Below are positions 36,287 through 45,500 of a stretch of DNA of 64,000 nt, piece by piece. A program made the translations under genes and the position numbers. Numbering within the stretch: the stretch's first letter is position 1; every line of letters begins with the position of its first letter. Origin of the DNA: an uncultured Eubacteriales bacterium (GTDB taxonomy: Bacteria > Bacillota > Clostridia > Oscillospirales > Acutalibacteraceae); contig ONCP01000003.1 of the NCBI GenBank assembly GCA_900316385.1, positions 99,074-163,073 on the forward strand, written 5' to 3'. The notes under the pieces were generated by a model. That model searched no databases. It was given only the letters and a program-made list of their open reading frames with translations, and had not been told where the DNA came from.

Positions 36287-37213
36287 TTAAAGCATTTTCT
36301 TTCGTTTTAAAAGTATCATAATAACGATACAGATGATCAGCGTTCCGATACAGACGATCCCGAAGCCGTGGATCGTGTTGGCAAAGGGAAGCCACTTGAG
36401 GTTCATTCCGTAAATACCCGAAACGACGGTCGGTATAGCCATTACAAGCGTAATCGAGGTCAGGTATTTCATTACGTTATTGAGTCGGTTGTCCATAACC
36501 GCCGAAATAAGCTCTCGGGTGGAGTCGATAATGTCACGGTAGATCGTGGTCATCTCGATCGCCTGATTGTTTTCGATGATAGTGTCCTCAATAAGCTCCT
36601 CGTCCTCGGGGAACTGGTTTGTGCGCATAAGCCTCGTGATTACCATATTGTTGGCTCTCAGCGAGGTGGCGAAGTATACAAGCGAGGATTCAAGCTCGTG
36701 CAGGGAGATGATATCGGTGTCCACCGTGTCCTTGCCAGCGCGTTCCTCGATCTCGGTTCTCGCCTTGTCAATGCTTCTCAGGTCGTAAAGATAGAGCTTG
36801 GCTATGCTGTAAAGCAGGTGATACACAAAGCGCATTTTCTTTCTGGTGCTGAAATTGCGCATTTTAAACCGAAGATTTTTTTCAAAAATCTCGACCTCCT
36901 GACGGCAGACAGTAATAACCGCGTCGTCGGTGAGAATAATACCGAGAGGGATGGTCGTGTAATACTCCTCGTCATTTCTGACCTCGGTGATCGGGATGTC
37001 AACGAGGATAAGCGTGTAATCATCCTCAAACTCAATACGCGAGCTTTCCTCGTCGTCAAGGGCGGCGACAAGGTCGGAAAAATCGATCCCGTAGTGATCG
37101 ACGACCTGCTGGTTTTCCTCGGCGTCGGGAGCGGTGAGCTTGACCCATACACCCGGTTGAAGCTCCTTAACCTCGTTAAGAACGCCGCTTTCGGTCATAT
37201 AAATACTCATCAT
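36287..37213 (-). CDS. CorA-family magnesium/divalent cation transporter
   Basis: A 308-residue CorA-type channel. A large cytosolic N-terminal domain is followed by two C-terminal membrane helices. The signature GMN lies at the end of the first helix in GIYGMNLKWLP, and a basic KRKK tail follows the second helix. The family imports Mg2+ or related cations as a pentamer. AGGAGG lies eight bases before the ATG at 37213. I could not identify its promoter with confidence. Confidence 0.9.
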   Translation of the reverse strand: MMSIYMTESGVLNEVKELQPGVWVKLTAPDAEENQQVVDHYGIDFSDLVAALDDEESSRIEFEDDYTLILVDIPITEVRNDEEYYTTIPLGIILTDDAVITVCRQEVEIFEKNLRFKMRNFSTRKKMRFVYHLLYSIAKLYLYDLRSIDKARTEIEERAGKDTVDTDIISLHELESSLVYFATSLRANNMVITRLMRTNQFPEDEELIEDTIIENNQAIEMTTIYRDIIDSTRELISAVMDNRLNNVMKYLTSITLVMAIPTVVSGIYGMNLKWLPFANTIHGFGIVCIGTLIICIVIMILLKRKKML

Positions 37214-37344
37214 ATTTACCGCCTCCTTTTGCCCTGACTGATGTATTAATATTGTACACCTTTTCGACAGGATATTCCATAGTCAAATGTGTTAAATATC
37301 TGCTTGCGAAAAATCATTTTTTAATCAAATGAAGATAGTTTTAA

Positions 37345-38214
37345 TCAAGTGATCGGCGCTTGGTTAACATCTATTACACAGATGTCGGGAGGATTGTTGA
37401 GCCTCGGGACCGCCTTTTCGTTAGAGAGCCCCGCCGAGACTATCATCGTTGCCGTGTCGGTTTTGTAAAGACCCTTGGTGTATTTCGGAAGAAGCTCGCC
37501 GTTTTTACCGAGCAAGCCCTGATTCGGAGCCGCCAGTCCGCCGATGAACGGCAGTCTTATGATCCCTCCGTGGGTGTGACCGCTCAGAACAAGGTCAAGC
37601 TTCATTTTGCCCAGACTCCACATAAAGAACTCGGGCTCGTGAGCCAAAAGAATAGAGAAATTGTCCTTTTCCTGTTCGATAAATTTTTCAAAAAAATTTC
37701 TTTCGGCTGAGTTGGGCGAGCTGCCCTCAAAGTAAGGATAATACTGAAGCCCGCCGACGGTGAACGAACCGCTGAGCAGCTCAACGGTTTGCATCTCATT
37801 GCAAAGCAGTTTGGCGCCTGCCTTTTTAACGGCTCTATGTAAACTGTCCTTTTCGGGGAAGGAGCGCTCGTGATTTCCGTCGCAGCAGTAAACGTCTGCG
37901 ATATTACAAAGACCGCGGTACAGCTTTACAGCGACCGACATATCAGGGCTGTAATTGTTTACCATATCTCCGACGACAAAAATCACATCGGGCTTCAGGC
38001 TGTTGACAGCTCTGAGAAGCCTGACGTTATCCTTTCCGAATTCCTTGCCGTGCAGATCGGACAGCACAACAGCGCGAAAGCTCGCGGTCGTTTTGTCGGT
38101 ATTGATTTTGTAGCTGCTCACGGTAAGGTAATTGTTCGAGAAAATCGCCTCGCTCAGAAAGCAGAAAAAAAGAATAAGCCCGAGTCCGAGCTTCAAAAAA
38201 GCTTTGCGCCTCAT
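37345..38214 (-). CDS. Membrane-anchored metallophosphoesterase
   Basis: A 289-residue calcineurin-type phosphoesterase with an N-terminal membrane anchor (about residues 5-24). The metal-binding motifs are LSDLHG, VVGDMVN, DGNHE and SGHTHGG, all intact. Related YkuE-type enzymes act on lipid or cell-wall phosphates, but the substrate is unknown. The ATG at 38214 is chosen because the longer reading frame would begin inside the -35 box of the promoter at 38249-38277. GAGG lies five bases upstream. Confidence 0.88.
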   Translation of the reverse strand: MRRKAFLKLGLGLILFFCFLSEAIFSNNYLTVSSYKINTDKTTASFRAVVLSDLHGKEFGKDNVRLLRAVNSLKPDVIFVVGDMVNNYSPDMSVAVKLYRGLCNIADVYCCDGNHERSFPEKDSLHRAVKKAGAKLLCNEMQTVELLSGSFTVGGLQYYPYFEGSSPNSAERNFFEKFIEQEKDNFSILLAHEPEFFMWSLGKMKLDLVLSGHTHGGIIRLPFIGGLAAPNQGLLGKNGELLPKYTKGLYKTDTATMIVSAGLSNEKAVPRLNNPPDICVIDVNQAPIT

Positions 38215-38248
38215 ATCAGCCTCGCGTTGAACAAAAGGTTCTGATACA

Positions 38249-38277
38249 TTTATATCAAGCTTAGCAAATATTGTCAA
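38249..38277 (-). promoter_or_regulatory. Sigma-A promoter of the metallophosphoesterase gene
   Basis: On the minus strand TTGACA (38272-38277) and TATAAA (38249-38254) are 17 bases apart. It helps decide the start codon of the gene. Confidence 0.8.
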
Positions 38278-38359
38278 GCGAAAAAATGAGGTGAATTATT
38301 AAATGTGCACAGTTTTGACACATGATTTTTAGTTGAAAGGGATAAAAACCGAAAAACGA

Positions 38360-38388
38360 TTGACTTATAAATGGAATAATCCTATAAT
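38360..38388 (+). promoter_or_regulatory. Sigma-A promoter of the CapD-like gene
   Basis: TTGACT (38360-38365), a 17-base spacer, and TATAAT (38383-38388). Confidence 0.83.
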
Positions 38389-38431
38389 TATAAAGATAAT
38401 GTTAAGCATTTGATGTGAAAGGAGGGTATGT

Positions 38432-40297
38432 ATGAAAAGCTTTAACCGACGCAAGCTGATTCTCGCGCTGGCGGATATTTTTATTATAATCGTCGGCACG
38501 CTTATCACCAACGCGGTATTCCACTTTGTCGCGCCCTCTTACTCTCACGGTTTCTTCGGACTTTATTATATTATGATCGCCGATATCATACTGTGCGTTC
38601 TGATCCAGTATTCGATCGGCTCCTACGCCAAGTCGTGGCGTTATTTTAAGGTTACGGATTATATCACCTGCGGAGCGGGAATGCTGGTCGGTCAAATACT
38701 GTCGATCCTCATTTTCTTTGCCGTTCACCGAGATGTGTCCAAGCTGTTCTTTTTGATCAACTTTTTTATCACTACGACGGGCGTGCTGTTGTTCCGATTC
38801 TGTTTCAGGAAAACCTTTCTCACGATCTCGGACGCAGGCAAGCGCGACAACACCATAGCCACCCTGATCGTCGGAGCGGGTCACGCGGCGGCGATGATCA
38901 TGACCGAGCTTGAGGGAGCAAAGTATGACAAAAACAACCCTTCCGCCGATATCGAGGTAGTAGGTCTTGTCGACGACGATTCTTCAAAAATCCATACCCG
39001 TGTGCACGGAGCCAGAGTGCTCGGCACAACTAACGATATTGTAAGCGTCTGCGAGCGCTTCGGCGTTGAGCAGATCATCTTCGCGATCCCGTCGTGCTCC
39101 AAGGATGACAGGAAGCGGATCCTTGATATCTGCGCTATGACAAAGTGCAAGATCAAGGTCATCCCGTATCTGGGAGACCTGCTCTTTGACGACAAGCACA
39201 CCGCGCTTATCTCGCAGGCTGTTGATATCAAGATCGAGGACCTTCTGGGCAGAGAGCCCGTTTCCTTTGACAAAAGGGAGATAAGACAGCTTGTCAAAGG
39301 TAAGGTATGTATGATCACGGGCGGCGGCGGCTCGATCGGCTCGGAGCTTGTCAGGCAGATCGCCAAGTATAACCCAAAGCAGATCATAATCGTGGATATT
39401 TACGAAAACAACGCCTATGAGGTCCAGCAGGAGCTCGTTATGGAGTACGGCGACTCGATCGACCTTGTAACTCTGATCTCGTCTGTGCGCGATTATGACA
39501 AGATGAAGTGTATCTTCAAAAAGTACCGTCCTCAGCTGGTGTTCCACGCGGCGGCGCACAAGCACGTTCCGCTTATGGAGACCGTGCCCGAGGAGGCGGT
39601 CAAGAACAATATCTTCGGCACCTACAACATCGCGACGCTATCCGAGCTTTACGGCGCGGACAAGTTTGTGCTCATCTCAACCGACAAGGCGGTCAACCCA
39701 ACAAATATTATGGGCTGTACCAAGAGAGTGTGCGAGATGATCATTCAGTACAAGGCTCAGAACAGCAAGCACACCGAGTTCGTAACCACTCGTTTCGGCA
39801 ACGTGCTCGGCTCCAACGGTTCCGTTATCCCGCTGTTCCGCAAGCAGATTGAGTCGGGCAACCCCGTAACTGTCACTCACCGCGACATAATCCGTTATTT
39901 TATGACCATTCCCGAGGCTGTTTCGCTTGTGCTTGAGGCGGGCGCTATCGCCAAAGGCGGCGAGATATTCGTTCTCGATATGGGAGAGCCCGTCAAGATC
40001 GTTACGCTTGCCGAGAATCTTATCCGTATGTACGGCAAGGAGCCGTATAAGGATGTGGAGATCAAATTCACTGGTCTTCGCCCGGGCGAGAAGCTCTTTG
40101 AGGAGCTGCTGATGGACGAGGAGGGGCTGAAAAAGACCGTAAACAAAAAGATATTCATCGGCAATCAGATCGATATAAACACCTCAGACTTCCTCCGCGA
40201 GCTGGACGAGCTCAGGCAGAGCGCCGAGGCGAACGAGAGCGAGCAGGTGGTCGCTAAGCTCGCCGAGATGGTTCCCACCTTCTGTCATAAGGAATGA
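38432..40297 (+). CDS. Membrane nucleotide-sugar 4,6-dehydratase (CapD/PglF-like)
   Basis: A 621-residue protein of the polysaccharide biosynthesis CapD family. Four N-terminal membrane segments (about residues 10-125) are followed by a CoA-binding-like Rossmann domain and then the SDR dehydratase domain. The latter has GGGGSIGSELVRQI near residue 295, HAAAHKHVPLME, and STDKAVNPTNIMGCTKR. Such enzymes convert UDP-GlcNAc to a 4-keto-6-deoxy sugar, the first step to bacillosamine-type or other surface sugars. No further glycan genes flank it, so the product's use is unknown. GAAAGGAGG precedes the ATG. Confidence 0.92.
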   Translation: MKSFNRRKLILALADIFIIIVGTLITNAVFHFVAPSYSHGFFGLYYIMIADIILCVLIQYSIGSYAKSWRYFKVTDYITCGAGMLVGQILSILIFFAVHRDVSKLFFLINFFITTTGVLLFRFCFRKTFLTISDAGKRDNTIATLIVGAGHAAAMIMTELEGAKYDKNNPSADIEVVGLVDDDSSKIHTRVHGARVLGTTNDIVSVCERFGVEQIIFAIPSCSKDDRKRILDICAMTKCKIKVIPYLGDLLFDDKHTALISQAVDIKIEDLLGREPVSFDKREIRQLVKGKVCMITGGGGSIGSELVRQIAKYNPKQIIIVDIYENNAYEVQQELVMEYGDSIDLVTLISSVRDYDKMKCIFKKYRPQLVFHAAAHKHVPLMETVPEEAVKNNIFGTYNIATLSELYGADKFVLISTDKAVNPTNIMGCTKRVCEMIIQYKAQNSKHTEFVTTRFGNVLGSNGSVIPLFRKQIESGNPVTVTHRDIIRYFMTIPEAVSLVLEAGAIAKGGEIFVLDMGEPVKIVTLAENLIRMYGKEPYKDVEIKFTGLRPGEKLFEELLMDEEGLKKTVNKKIFIGNQIDINTSDFLRELDELRQSAEANESEQVVAKLAEMVPTFCHKE

Positions 40298-40300
40298 TAA

Positions 40301-40331
40301 AAAAAGAGCCTTCCCTTTCGGGAAGGCTTTG
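40301..40331. terminator. Bidirectional terminator between capD-like and tetR genes
   Basis: AGCCTTCCC (40307-40315) pairs with GGGAAGGCT (40320-40328). The minus strand has a long T run, and the plus strand a shorter one. Confidence 0.9.
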
Positions 40332-40341
40332 ATTGTTTTTG

Positions 40342-40938
40342 TTAAGCCGCGCCGTTTCTGATGATCTGTATCTTGCGGTAAAGACGGGCGCGCTCCTTGT
40401 CGGCGGACGAGCCGCGCATGGTGTTGTCCACAGCCGCCTTGATCGCGTCAAACATCATAAAGATAACGCACTTGATATCCTCGTCGTCCGAGGCGCTGAG
40501 AAGCGACTTGTCGATATATGAGCCGATTTTCTCGAAGAAATCGGGCTTGTGTGCCCTGTAACGCATATAATCGGCGACCAGAGCGCTGTTCTGATTGGCG
40601 TTGTCGGTGAGCACCATCAAATCGCCGTACTCGCGCTTGTCTGAGATCATTGCGTCGAAGATCCTCAGCGGGACCTCAAAGATATCGCCGCCGTTGAGCA
40701 TAAGCTCGTCTCGGATGAAATCGACCATTCTGGAAATCATATCATCGGTGATAAGCTCGACCAGATCAAGCTTGTCGTCAAAGTACTGATAGAAGCTTCC
40801 GCGAGAGATCCCCGCGTTCTTGATAACGCTGTTGATGGTGATTTTCTGCTTGTTGCCCTTTCGGAACTCGCGTCGGGTAACGTCGATGATCTTCTCGCGT
40901 TTTTCCGCGGGAAGGTTGTAGAATGTTCTTTTTATCAT
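40342..40938 (-). CDS. TetR-family transcriptional regulator
   Basis: A 198-residue repressor-type regulator. The N-terminal helix-turn-helix spans about residues 10-55, with ITINSVIKNAGISRGSFYQYF typical of TetR. The C-terminal ligand domain is not recognisable. It stands alone between CapD-like and ychF genes with a perfect consensus promoter, so its targets are not evident from position and autoregulation is possible. Confidence 0.9.
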   Translation of the reverse strand: MIKRTFYNLPAEKREKIIDVTRREFRKGNKQKITINSVIKNAGISRGSFYQYFDDKLDLVELITDDMISRMVDFIRDELMLNGGDIFEVPLRIFDAMISDKREYGDLMVLTDNANQNSALVADYMRYRAHKPDFFEKIGSYIDKSLLSASDDEDIKCVIFMMFDAIKAAVDNTMRGSSADKERARLYRKIQIIRNGAA

Positions 40939-40970
40939 AGCGTTGCCTCCTTCTTTTGGTTTCCGTGTAC

Positions 40971-40999
40971 ATTATAGCGGCGTTTTTTCAAACTGTCAA
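40971..40999 (-). promoter_or_regulatory. Consensus sigma-A promoter of the tetR-like gene
   Basis: On the minus strand TTGACA (40994-40999) and TATAAT (40971-40976) are exactly 17 bases apart, a full consensus promoter. A strong promoter on a repressor gene hints that it is kept in check, for example by autorepression. From here to 41183 I see no gene. Confidence 0.88.
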
Positions 41000-41183
41000 T
41001 ACTGTCCCCGAAAGCTTCATACAAACTTCACATTAGCCGACGATTTTCCCTGAAATGTTCTTTTTTTCGTCAAACAGCCGTCACAAAAGGGCTGTATCAT
41101 ATAATCACAGTCAAGGACGACAGACAAAAACACAACAGCTACACATTCTTTGTGATTTTCATAAATTTCCTTCTTTAAAGCAG

Positions 41184-41210
41184 AAAGCTCCCGTAAAGGG
41201 AGCTTTTGCT
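41184..41210 (-). terminator. Terminator of ychF
   Basis: AAAGCTCCC (41184-41192) pairs with GGGAGCTTT (41198-41206). T-rich sequence follows on both strands. Confidence 0.78.
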
Positions 41211-41218
41211 TTTGTGTA

Positions 41219-42313
41219 TCAAACGTTGAATCTGAACAGTACAACGTCGCCGTCGTTCATTACGTAGTCCTTGCCCTCGCTTCGGTAAAGACCCTTTTCT
41301 TTCGCGGCGGCAATGGAGCCGCACGCCATAAGGTCGTCGAAGGAAACGATCTCGGCGCGGATAAAGCCGCGTTCAAAGTCGGTGTGTATCTTGCCTGCCG
41401 CCTGCGGAGCCTTTGTGCCCTTTTTGATCGTCCAGGCTCTTACCTCGGGTTTGCCTGCAGTGAGATAGCTGATGAGCCCGAGAAGCGCGTAGCACTCCTT
41501 GATCAGACGGTCAAGACCGCTCTCCTCAAGTCCGAGGTCGGAGAGGAACATTTCCTTTTCCTCGGCGTCCATATCGACGATCTCCTCCTCGATCTGAGCG
41601 CAGATCGGGAGCACGCCCGCGTTCTCCTCGGCGGCGATCTCCTCGACGATTTTGAGGAAGCGGTTGTTTTCAATGCCGTTCTGGAAATCCTCGTCGCTCA
41701 TATTGGCGGCGTAGATGATGGGCTTTGTCGTGAGCAGTGCGACCTCGGCGAGTGTTTTCCTCTCCTCGTCGTCCATTTCGACGGAGCGCGCGGATTTTCC
41801 AGCGTTCAGAGCCTCAAGGACCCTTTCGAACAGCTCAAGGTCGGCCTGATATTTTTTATCGCCCTTAATGAGCTTCTTTGTTTTTTCTATGCGTCTCTCC
41901 AGCATTTCAACGTCGGAGAGAATAAGCTCAAGGTTGATAGTCTCAATGTCGCGTCTCGGGTCAATGCTGCCCTCGACATGAACGATGTCGTCATTCTCAA
42001 AGCATCGGACAACGTGTACGATAGCGTCGCACTCGCGGATATTCGCGAGGAATTTGTTGCCCAGACCCTCGCCCTTTGAGGCGCCCTTGACAAGACCCGC
42101 GATATCGACAAACTCGATCACGGCAGGCGTGTATTTTTCAGGATCGTACATCTCGGCAAGCTTGTCCAGCCTTTTATCGGGAACGGCGACCACGCCGACG
42201 TTCGGTTCGATCGTGCAGAACGGATAGTTAGCCGACTGCGCTCCTGCGTTGGTTATCGCGTTAAAAAGCGTGCTTTTTCCGACATTCGGAAGCCCGACTA
42301 TACCTAATTTCAT
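41219..42313 (-). CDS. ychF: Ribosome-associated GTPase/ATPase YchF
   Basis: A 364-residue Obg-family P-loop protein (OLA1/YchF), which binds ribosomes and hydrolyses ATP. The P-loop is GLPNVGKST (7-15), and switch regions and [19 protein letters not shown] follow. A coiled-coil insertion lies near residues 125-200, and the C-terminal TGS-like domain ends with [15 protein letters not shown]. The length is standard. Monocistronic, with a clear promoter and a leader of about 70 bases. Confidence 0.96.
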   Translation of the reverse strand: MKLGIVGLPNVGKSTLFNAITNAGAQSANYPFCTIEPNVGVVAVPDKRLDKLAEMYDPEKYTPAVIEFVDIAGLVKGASKGEGLGNKFLANIRECDAIVHVVRCFENDDIVHVEGSIDPRRDIETINLELILSDVEMLERRIEKTKKLIKGDKKYQADLELFERVLEALNAGKSARSVEMDDEERKTLAEVALLTTKPIIYAANMSDEDFQNGIENNRFLKIVEEIAAEENAGVLPICAQIEEEIVDMDAEEKEMFLSDLGLEESGLDRLIKECYALLGLISYLTAGKPEVRAWTIKKGTKAPQAAGKIHTDFERGFIRAEIVSFDDLMACGSIAAAKEKGLYRSEGKDYVMNDGDVVLFRFNV

Positions 42314-42390
42314 AATAAATCACCTTTTCCATAAGATTTACCTATATTGTTCTCCTTTCAAAACGCCTGAAAAGAGCTGATACGGATAGA

Positions 42391-42419
42391 TTATATCACA
42401 ACTCGAAGCAAATCTCAAC
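42391..42419 (-). promoter_or_regulatory. Sigma-A promoter of ychF
   Basis: On the minus strand TTGAGA (42414-42419) and TATAAT (42391-42396) are 17 bases apart. Confidence 0.78.
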
Positions 42420-42488
42420 AACTATTCAAACAATACGCTCCCGGTTAGTGTTTTTAAGCCCCGAGAGGCGCTGTTTATATAGAGCACA

Positions 42489-42523
42489 TAAAAAACTTCC
42501 TTCGATCATCTCGAAGGAAGTTT
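42489..42523 (-). terminator. Terminator of the beta-helix surface protein gene
   Basis: AAACTTCCTTCGA (42493-42505) pairs perfectly with TCGAAGGAAGTTT (42511-42523). The T run is on the minus strand. Confidence 0.93.
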
Positions 42524-42530
42524 CTTGATA

Positions 42531-44987
42531 TTACCAACCGTAGGTTTTATTTCCCTTGATTACTGTTTTGGTGCAGTTCGAAACCTCGAGCGCCGCGCCT
42601 GCGCCGTTTTTGGCGTAGAGCTTGTTGTTTGTGACGGTGGTTTTTCCAAAGCTGTTGCCGCCGTAGGTCTTGATCTTGAGTCCGTGCGAGCCGCCCTTAA
42701 AGGTGTTGCCCGAGAACACGTTTTCGTATTTCGCCGTGAGGTCGGTGTAGCCGTAGCTAGCGAGCAGACAGCCCGAATTGCGAACATCGTCGCCGCCGAG
42801 GGAATATGTTTTGGTGTTCTGTACCGTAACTCCCGCGACGTTATGCAGGCACAGAGCCTCTGTCGCTACGCCCGTAACGGTACAGCCAATGATTTTGATA
42901 TTTTTGTGATGCTTCGAGAGCCATTTTCCGCCCTCGGTGTCGGTTTTGTTTGTGCAGATACCGCGCGAGCCCTTTACCGTGCAGTTCTTTACGGTGACAT
43001 TCTGACAGGTCGCGCCGTTTACGAATTTGCTGCCGTAAAGCGCCTTGATCTGAGGCGCTGTCGCGGGAGTGGCAATATCGATCTGGAGCGGCTCGGCGAA
43101 GATATCGTCCATCATTTTTCCTTTTGCGATGAGCTTACATTTCTCGATAGTGACGTTTTTGCAGGCGATCAGCTCGACAGCGTGGCAGATGTAGTTAGTG
43201 TCAATGTCGCAGCCGATGAGCTTGATGTTGCCCGCGTGGGCAAAGCGGAAGGTGGAAGTGTCGCTCTTGGGCTTGTCGTTGTTTTTCATCGTCCACTTAC
43301 CGCCCTTGATGGTGATGTTCTCGGTGGACTTGTAGTCTGTTTTTGTGCACTTGTTGAGCGCGATAGCACCCCATACATTCTCAAAAATCGTCGCGCCTGT
43401 CGCGATAACTGTCTTGTTACTGCCGAACCAGAGAGTTCTCTCGATGTTGATCTTTTTCTTGGGCAGCACGATCGTACGCGGTGTGTTGTCGTTGAGCAGA
43501 TAGTTGAGCGCGCGTCCGTTCAACGCCATATCCTTCTGCATTTTAAAGAGGATCGAGCCGTCCTTCTGATATGTTCCGACGCCCATTCCGTTGATAACGC
43601 AGGTGCCTGTGGGGTAGTTTACCTTGATCTTGATCGCGAGCTTCCAGCCGTTCACAACGATCCTGACAGTCGCTCCGCCGACCGAAACGCCCTTGATCTT
43701 GACAGTCTCGGCGGTTTTGCCCGAAACGACCTTCGCGGTCTTGGGCTTTGAGCTTGAGTAGGAGTTGTTATAGTTTTTCGCTTTGCCGACGAGCTGTACG
43801 GAAAGCGTCTGTCCCTGTCTTACGGTGTAGGTTTTTTTGGCGCTGAACGCCTTTCCGCCGATTTTAGCGGTGGGGTTATTCTTTACGGTAACATAATAGT
43901 TGATACGCTTTGTTCCGATTTGAACGGTGATTTTTGAAAGACCCTTTCTGTACGCCGTGACAACGCCGTTCTTGACAGAGGCGATGTGCGGCTTAGAGGC
44001 TTTGTAGGTGACCTTTTTCTTGCCCGCGTTGAGAACGGGAACAACGTTTGTCTGACCTGCCTTGAGTGTGACCGCGGTTTTCTTGAGCGAGGGCTCGGGC
44101 GGAACTGTGGGGGTGGTCGGCTTTACGGTAGTCGGCGCCGCCGTTGTGGGTTGTGCTGTTGTCGGAGCGGCGGTCGTGGGTTCCGCTGTTGTGGGAGCCG
44201 CCGTTGTCGGTTCCTGAGTGGTCGGTTCCTCGGTGGTCGGCTCCTGAGTTGTCGGTGCCTCGGTAGTCGGTTCCTCGGTAGTTGGTTCCTCGGTGGTAGG
44301 TTCCTCGGTGGTAGGTTCCACTGTGGTCGGCTCCTCGGTAGTTGGCTCCTCGGTCGTGGGTTCCTCGGTGGTCGGCGCCTCGGTAGAGGGCTCCTCAGTC
44401 GTGGGAGCTTCTGTCGCGGGTTCGTCCTTTACAGCCGCCAGAGTGTTATTATCGTAATCCCAATAGTAGCAGTTATTCTCGGCATTTTGACCGGGAACAC
44501 CGCTGAATTCAGCTCCGATGCCGTCGGTAAAGATGATTTTTGCCGCGTTAAGGAATACCTCGGCAGAAAATTTCTTGTTGTCGTTCGTTTCCGATACAAA
44601 GCTCATCTCCGTTCCGGGCCACGCGGCTCCGAGAGCGTTGCCGTCAGCGTCCTCGGTGTAAACAAAAACGGAGTCCCAAGCTTCGCGGCAGATGAAGTAT
44701 ATCACACTTTTTTCCTCGGGAGCGGTGGTCGGTTCCTCGGTCGTTACCTCCTCGCTAGTCGGTTCCTCGGTCGTTACTTCCTCGGTAGTCGGTTCTTCGG
44801 TAGTTGGTTCCTCGGACGTTACCTCCTCGGTGGTGGGGTTCTCGGTCGAGGGCGTTTCTGTCGCTTCACCAATCTGAACGGGTTCGCCGTCCTCGACAGC
44901 CGTTGAGGCAAACGGCAGAGAGGCAAACGCTCCGACTGTTATCAGCGCGCACAGGACGACGCAGATAAATTGTATGGGTTTTTTCAT
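42531..44987 (-). CDS. Secreted beta-helix protein with starch-binding-like module and BIG2 modules
   Basis: An 818-residue secreted protein. Residues 1-29 are a signal peptide. A TTEEPTSEE linker covers 44-92. Residues 94-188 resemble a CBM26-type starch-binding module (VIYFICREAWDSVFVYTED, AAWPGTEM, KIIFTDG). A second long linker of EEPTT/AAPTT units covers 189-299. Residues about 301-375 are BIG2-like, and about 376-465 the second beta module shared with the CBM74 protein. The remaining 350 residues form a right-handed parallel beta-helix with repeated short strands (ENITIKGGKW, NIKLIGCDI, NVTIEKCKL, NVTVKNCTV). Such helices occur in polysaccharide lyases and surface adhesins. No known catalytic signature was recognised. 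Confidence 0.75.
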   Translation of the reverse strand: MKKPIQFICVVLCALITVGAFASLPFASTAVEDGEPVQIGEATETPSTENPTTEEVTSEEPTTEEPTTEEVTTEEPTSEEVTTEEPTTAPEEKSVIYFICREAWDSVFVYTEDADGNALGAAWPGTEMSFVSETNDNKKFSAEVFLNAAKIIFTDGIGAEFSGVPGQNAENNCYYWDYDNNTLAAVKDEPATEAPTTEEPSTEAPTTEEPTTEEPTTEEPTTVEPTTEEPTTEEPTTEEPTTEAPTTQEPTTEEPTTQEPTTAAPTTAEPTTAAPTTAQPTTAAPTTVKPTTPTVPPEPSLKKTAVTLKAGQTNVVPVLNAGKKKVTYKASKPHIASVKNGVVTAYRKGLSKITVQIGTKRINYYVTVKNNPTAKIGGKAFSAKKTYTVRQGQTLSVQLVGKAKNYNNSYSSSKPKTAKVVSGKTAETVKIKGVSVGGATVRIVVNGWKLAIKIKVNYPTGTCVINGMGVGTYQKDGSILFKMQKDMALNGRALNYLLNDNTPRTIVLPKKKINIERTLWFGSNKTVIATGATIFENVWGAIALNKCTKTDYKSTENITIKGGKWTMKNNDKPKSDTSTFRFAHAGNIKLIGCDIDTNYICHAVELIACKNVTIEKCKLIAKGKMMDDIFAEPLQIDIATPATAPQIKALYGSKFVNGATCQNVTVKNCTVKGSRGICTNKTDTEGGKWLSKHHKNIKIIGCTVTGVATEALCLHNVAGVTVQNTKTYSLGGDDVRNSGCLLASYGYTDLTAKYENVFSGNTFKGGSHGLKIKTYGGNSFGKTTVTNNKLYAKNGAGAALEVSNCTKTVIKGNKTYGW
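44091..44423 (-). repeat. Long EEPTT/AAPTT coding repeat tract
   Basis: About 110 residues of 12- to 15-base tandem units encoding TTEEP, TTQEP and TTAAP. It is a low-complexity linker and a likely site of length variation. Confidence 0.92.
44712..44858 (-). repeat. EEVTT/EEPTS coding repeat tract
   Basis: About 49 residues of tandem TTEEP/TSEEV units between the signal peptide and the starch-binding-like module. Confidence 0.9.
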
Positions 44988-45017
44988 AAATAAACCTCCC
45001 GATAAAAATATGTTAGT

Positions 45018-45046
45018 ATTTTATCACGTATTATCCTTGATTGCAA
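45018..45046 (-). promoter_or_regulatory. Sigma-A promoter of the beta-helix protein gene
   Basis: On the minus strand TTGCAA (45041-45046) and TAAAAT (45018-45023) are 17 bases apart. It lies back to back with the thioesterase promoter; the two -35 boxes are 14 bases apart. Confidence 0.72.
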
Positions 45047-45060
45047 GTGTTTAGACGCTC

Positions 45061-45089
45061 TTGCTATTTTGACCAAAAATTGGTATGAT
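45061..45089 (+). promoter_or_regulatory. Sigma-A promoter of the thioesterase operon
   Basis: TTGCTA (45061-45066), a 17-base spacer, and TATGAT (45084-45089). The leader to the ATG at 45108 is about 12 bases. Confidence 0.65.
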
Positions 45090-45107
45090 AAAGGCAGAGG
45101 TGATTTT

Positions 45108-45500
45108 ATGGTAAATATCGGAGATAAAAATGAGATCAAAGCGGTCGTCAAGCCCGAATTTCTCGCCAGCTCAATGAAAAGCGGCTGCCTTGAGGTTTTC
45201 GCGACCCCGATGGTCGTCGCGTTTATGGAGGAAACCGCGCTTGAGCTGCTTGAGCCGAGCCTTCCCGACGGGATTACGACCGTCGGCACGATGGTAAACG
45301 TTGAGCACGTTTCGCCGACTCCGCTCGGTGCCGAGGTCAATTTTACCGCGGAGCTTATTGAGAGCGACGGAAGATTCTTCAAATTCAAGGTCGAGGCTTA
45401 CGACAAGGCAGGCTTGATCGCCTTCGGAACTCACACCCGCGCGAGTGTTAAGGCTGAGAAATTCGAGCTCAAGGCAAAGGAAAAATACAATGAAATATAA
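45108..45500 (+). CDS. Thioesterase-family protein, FlK-like hotdog fold
   Basis: A 130-residue single hotdog-fold domain. The segment MVVAFMEETALELL with a conserved Glu, TTVGTMVNVEHVSPTPLG with a His, and the C-terminal AFGTHTRASV match thioesterases of the fluoroacetyl-CoA thioesterase (FlK) type. The physiological substrate is not known. The ATG at 45108 is chosen because an AGAGGTGA site precedes it and it lies just after the promoter. It overlaps the next gene by 11 bases, so the two are cotranslated. Confidence 0.82.
   Translation: MVNIGDKNEIKAVVKPEFLASSMKSGCLEVFATPMVVAFMEETALELLEPSLPDGITTVGTMVNVEHVSPTPLGAEVNFTAELIESDGRFFKFKVEAYDKAGLIAFGTHTRASVKAEKFELKAKEKYNEI

Noticed and set aside
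41000..41183. Possible small gene or RNA between the tetR-like gene and ychF
   Set aside because: A TATAAT and some short inverted sequences occur, but no well-spaced -35 box, ribosome binding site or coherent frame was found.
44091..44423. Regular short repeats that could look like a CRISPR array
   Set aside because: The units are 12-15 bases, contiguous, in frame and code for a Thr/Pro linker; there are no unique spacers and no cas genes.
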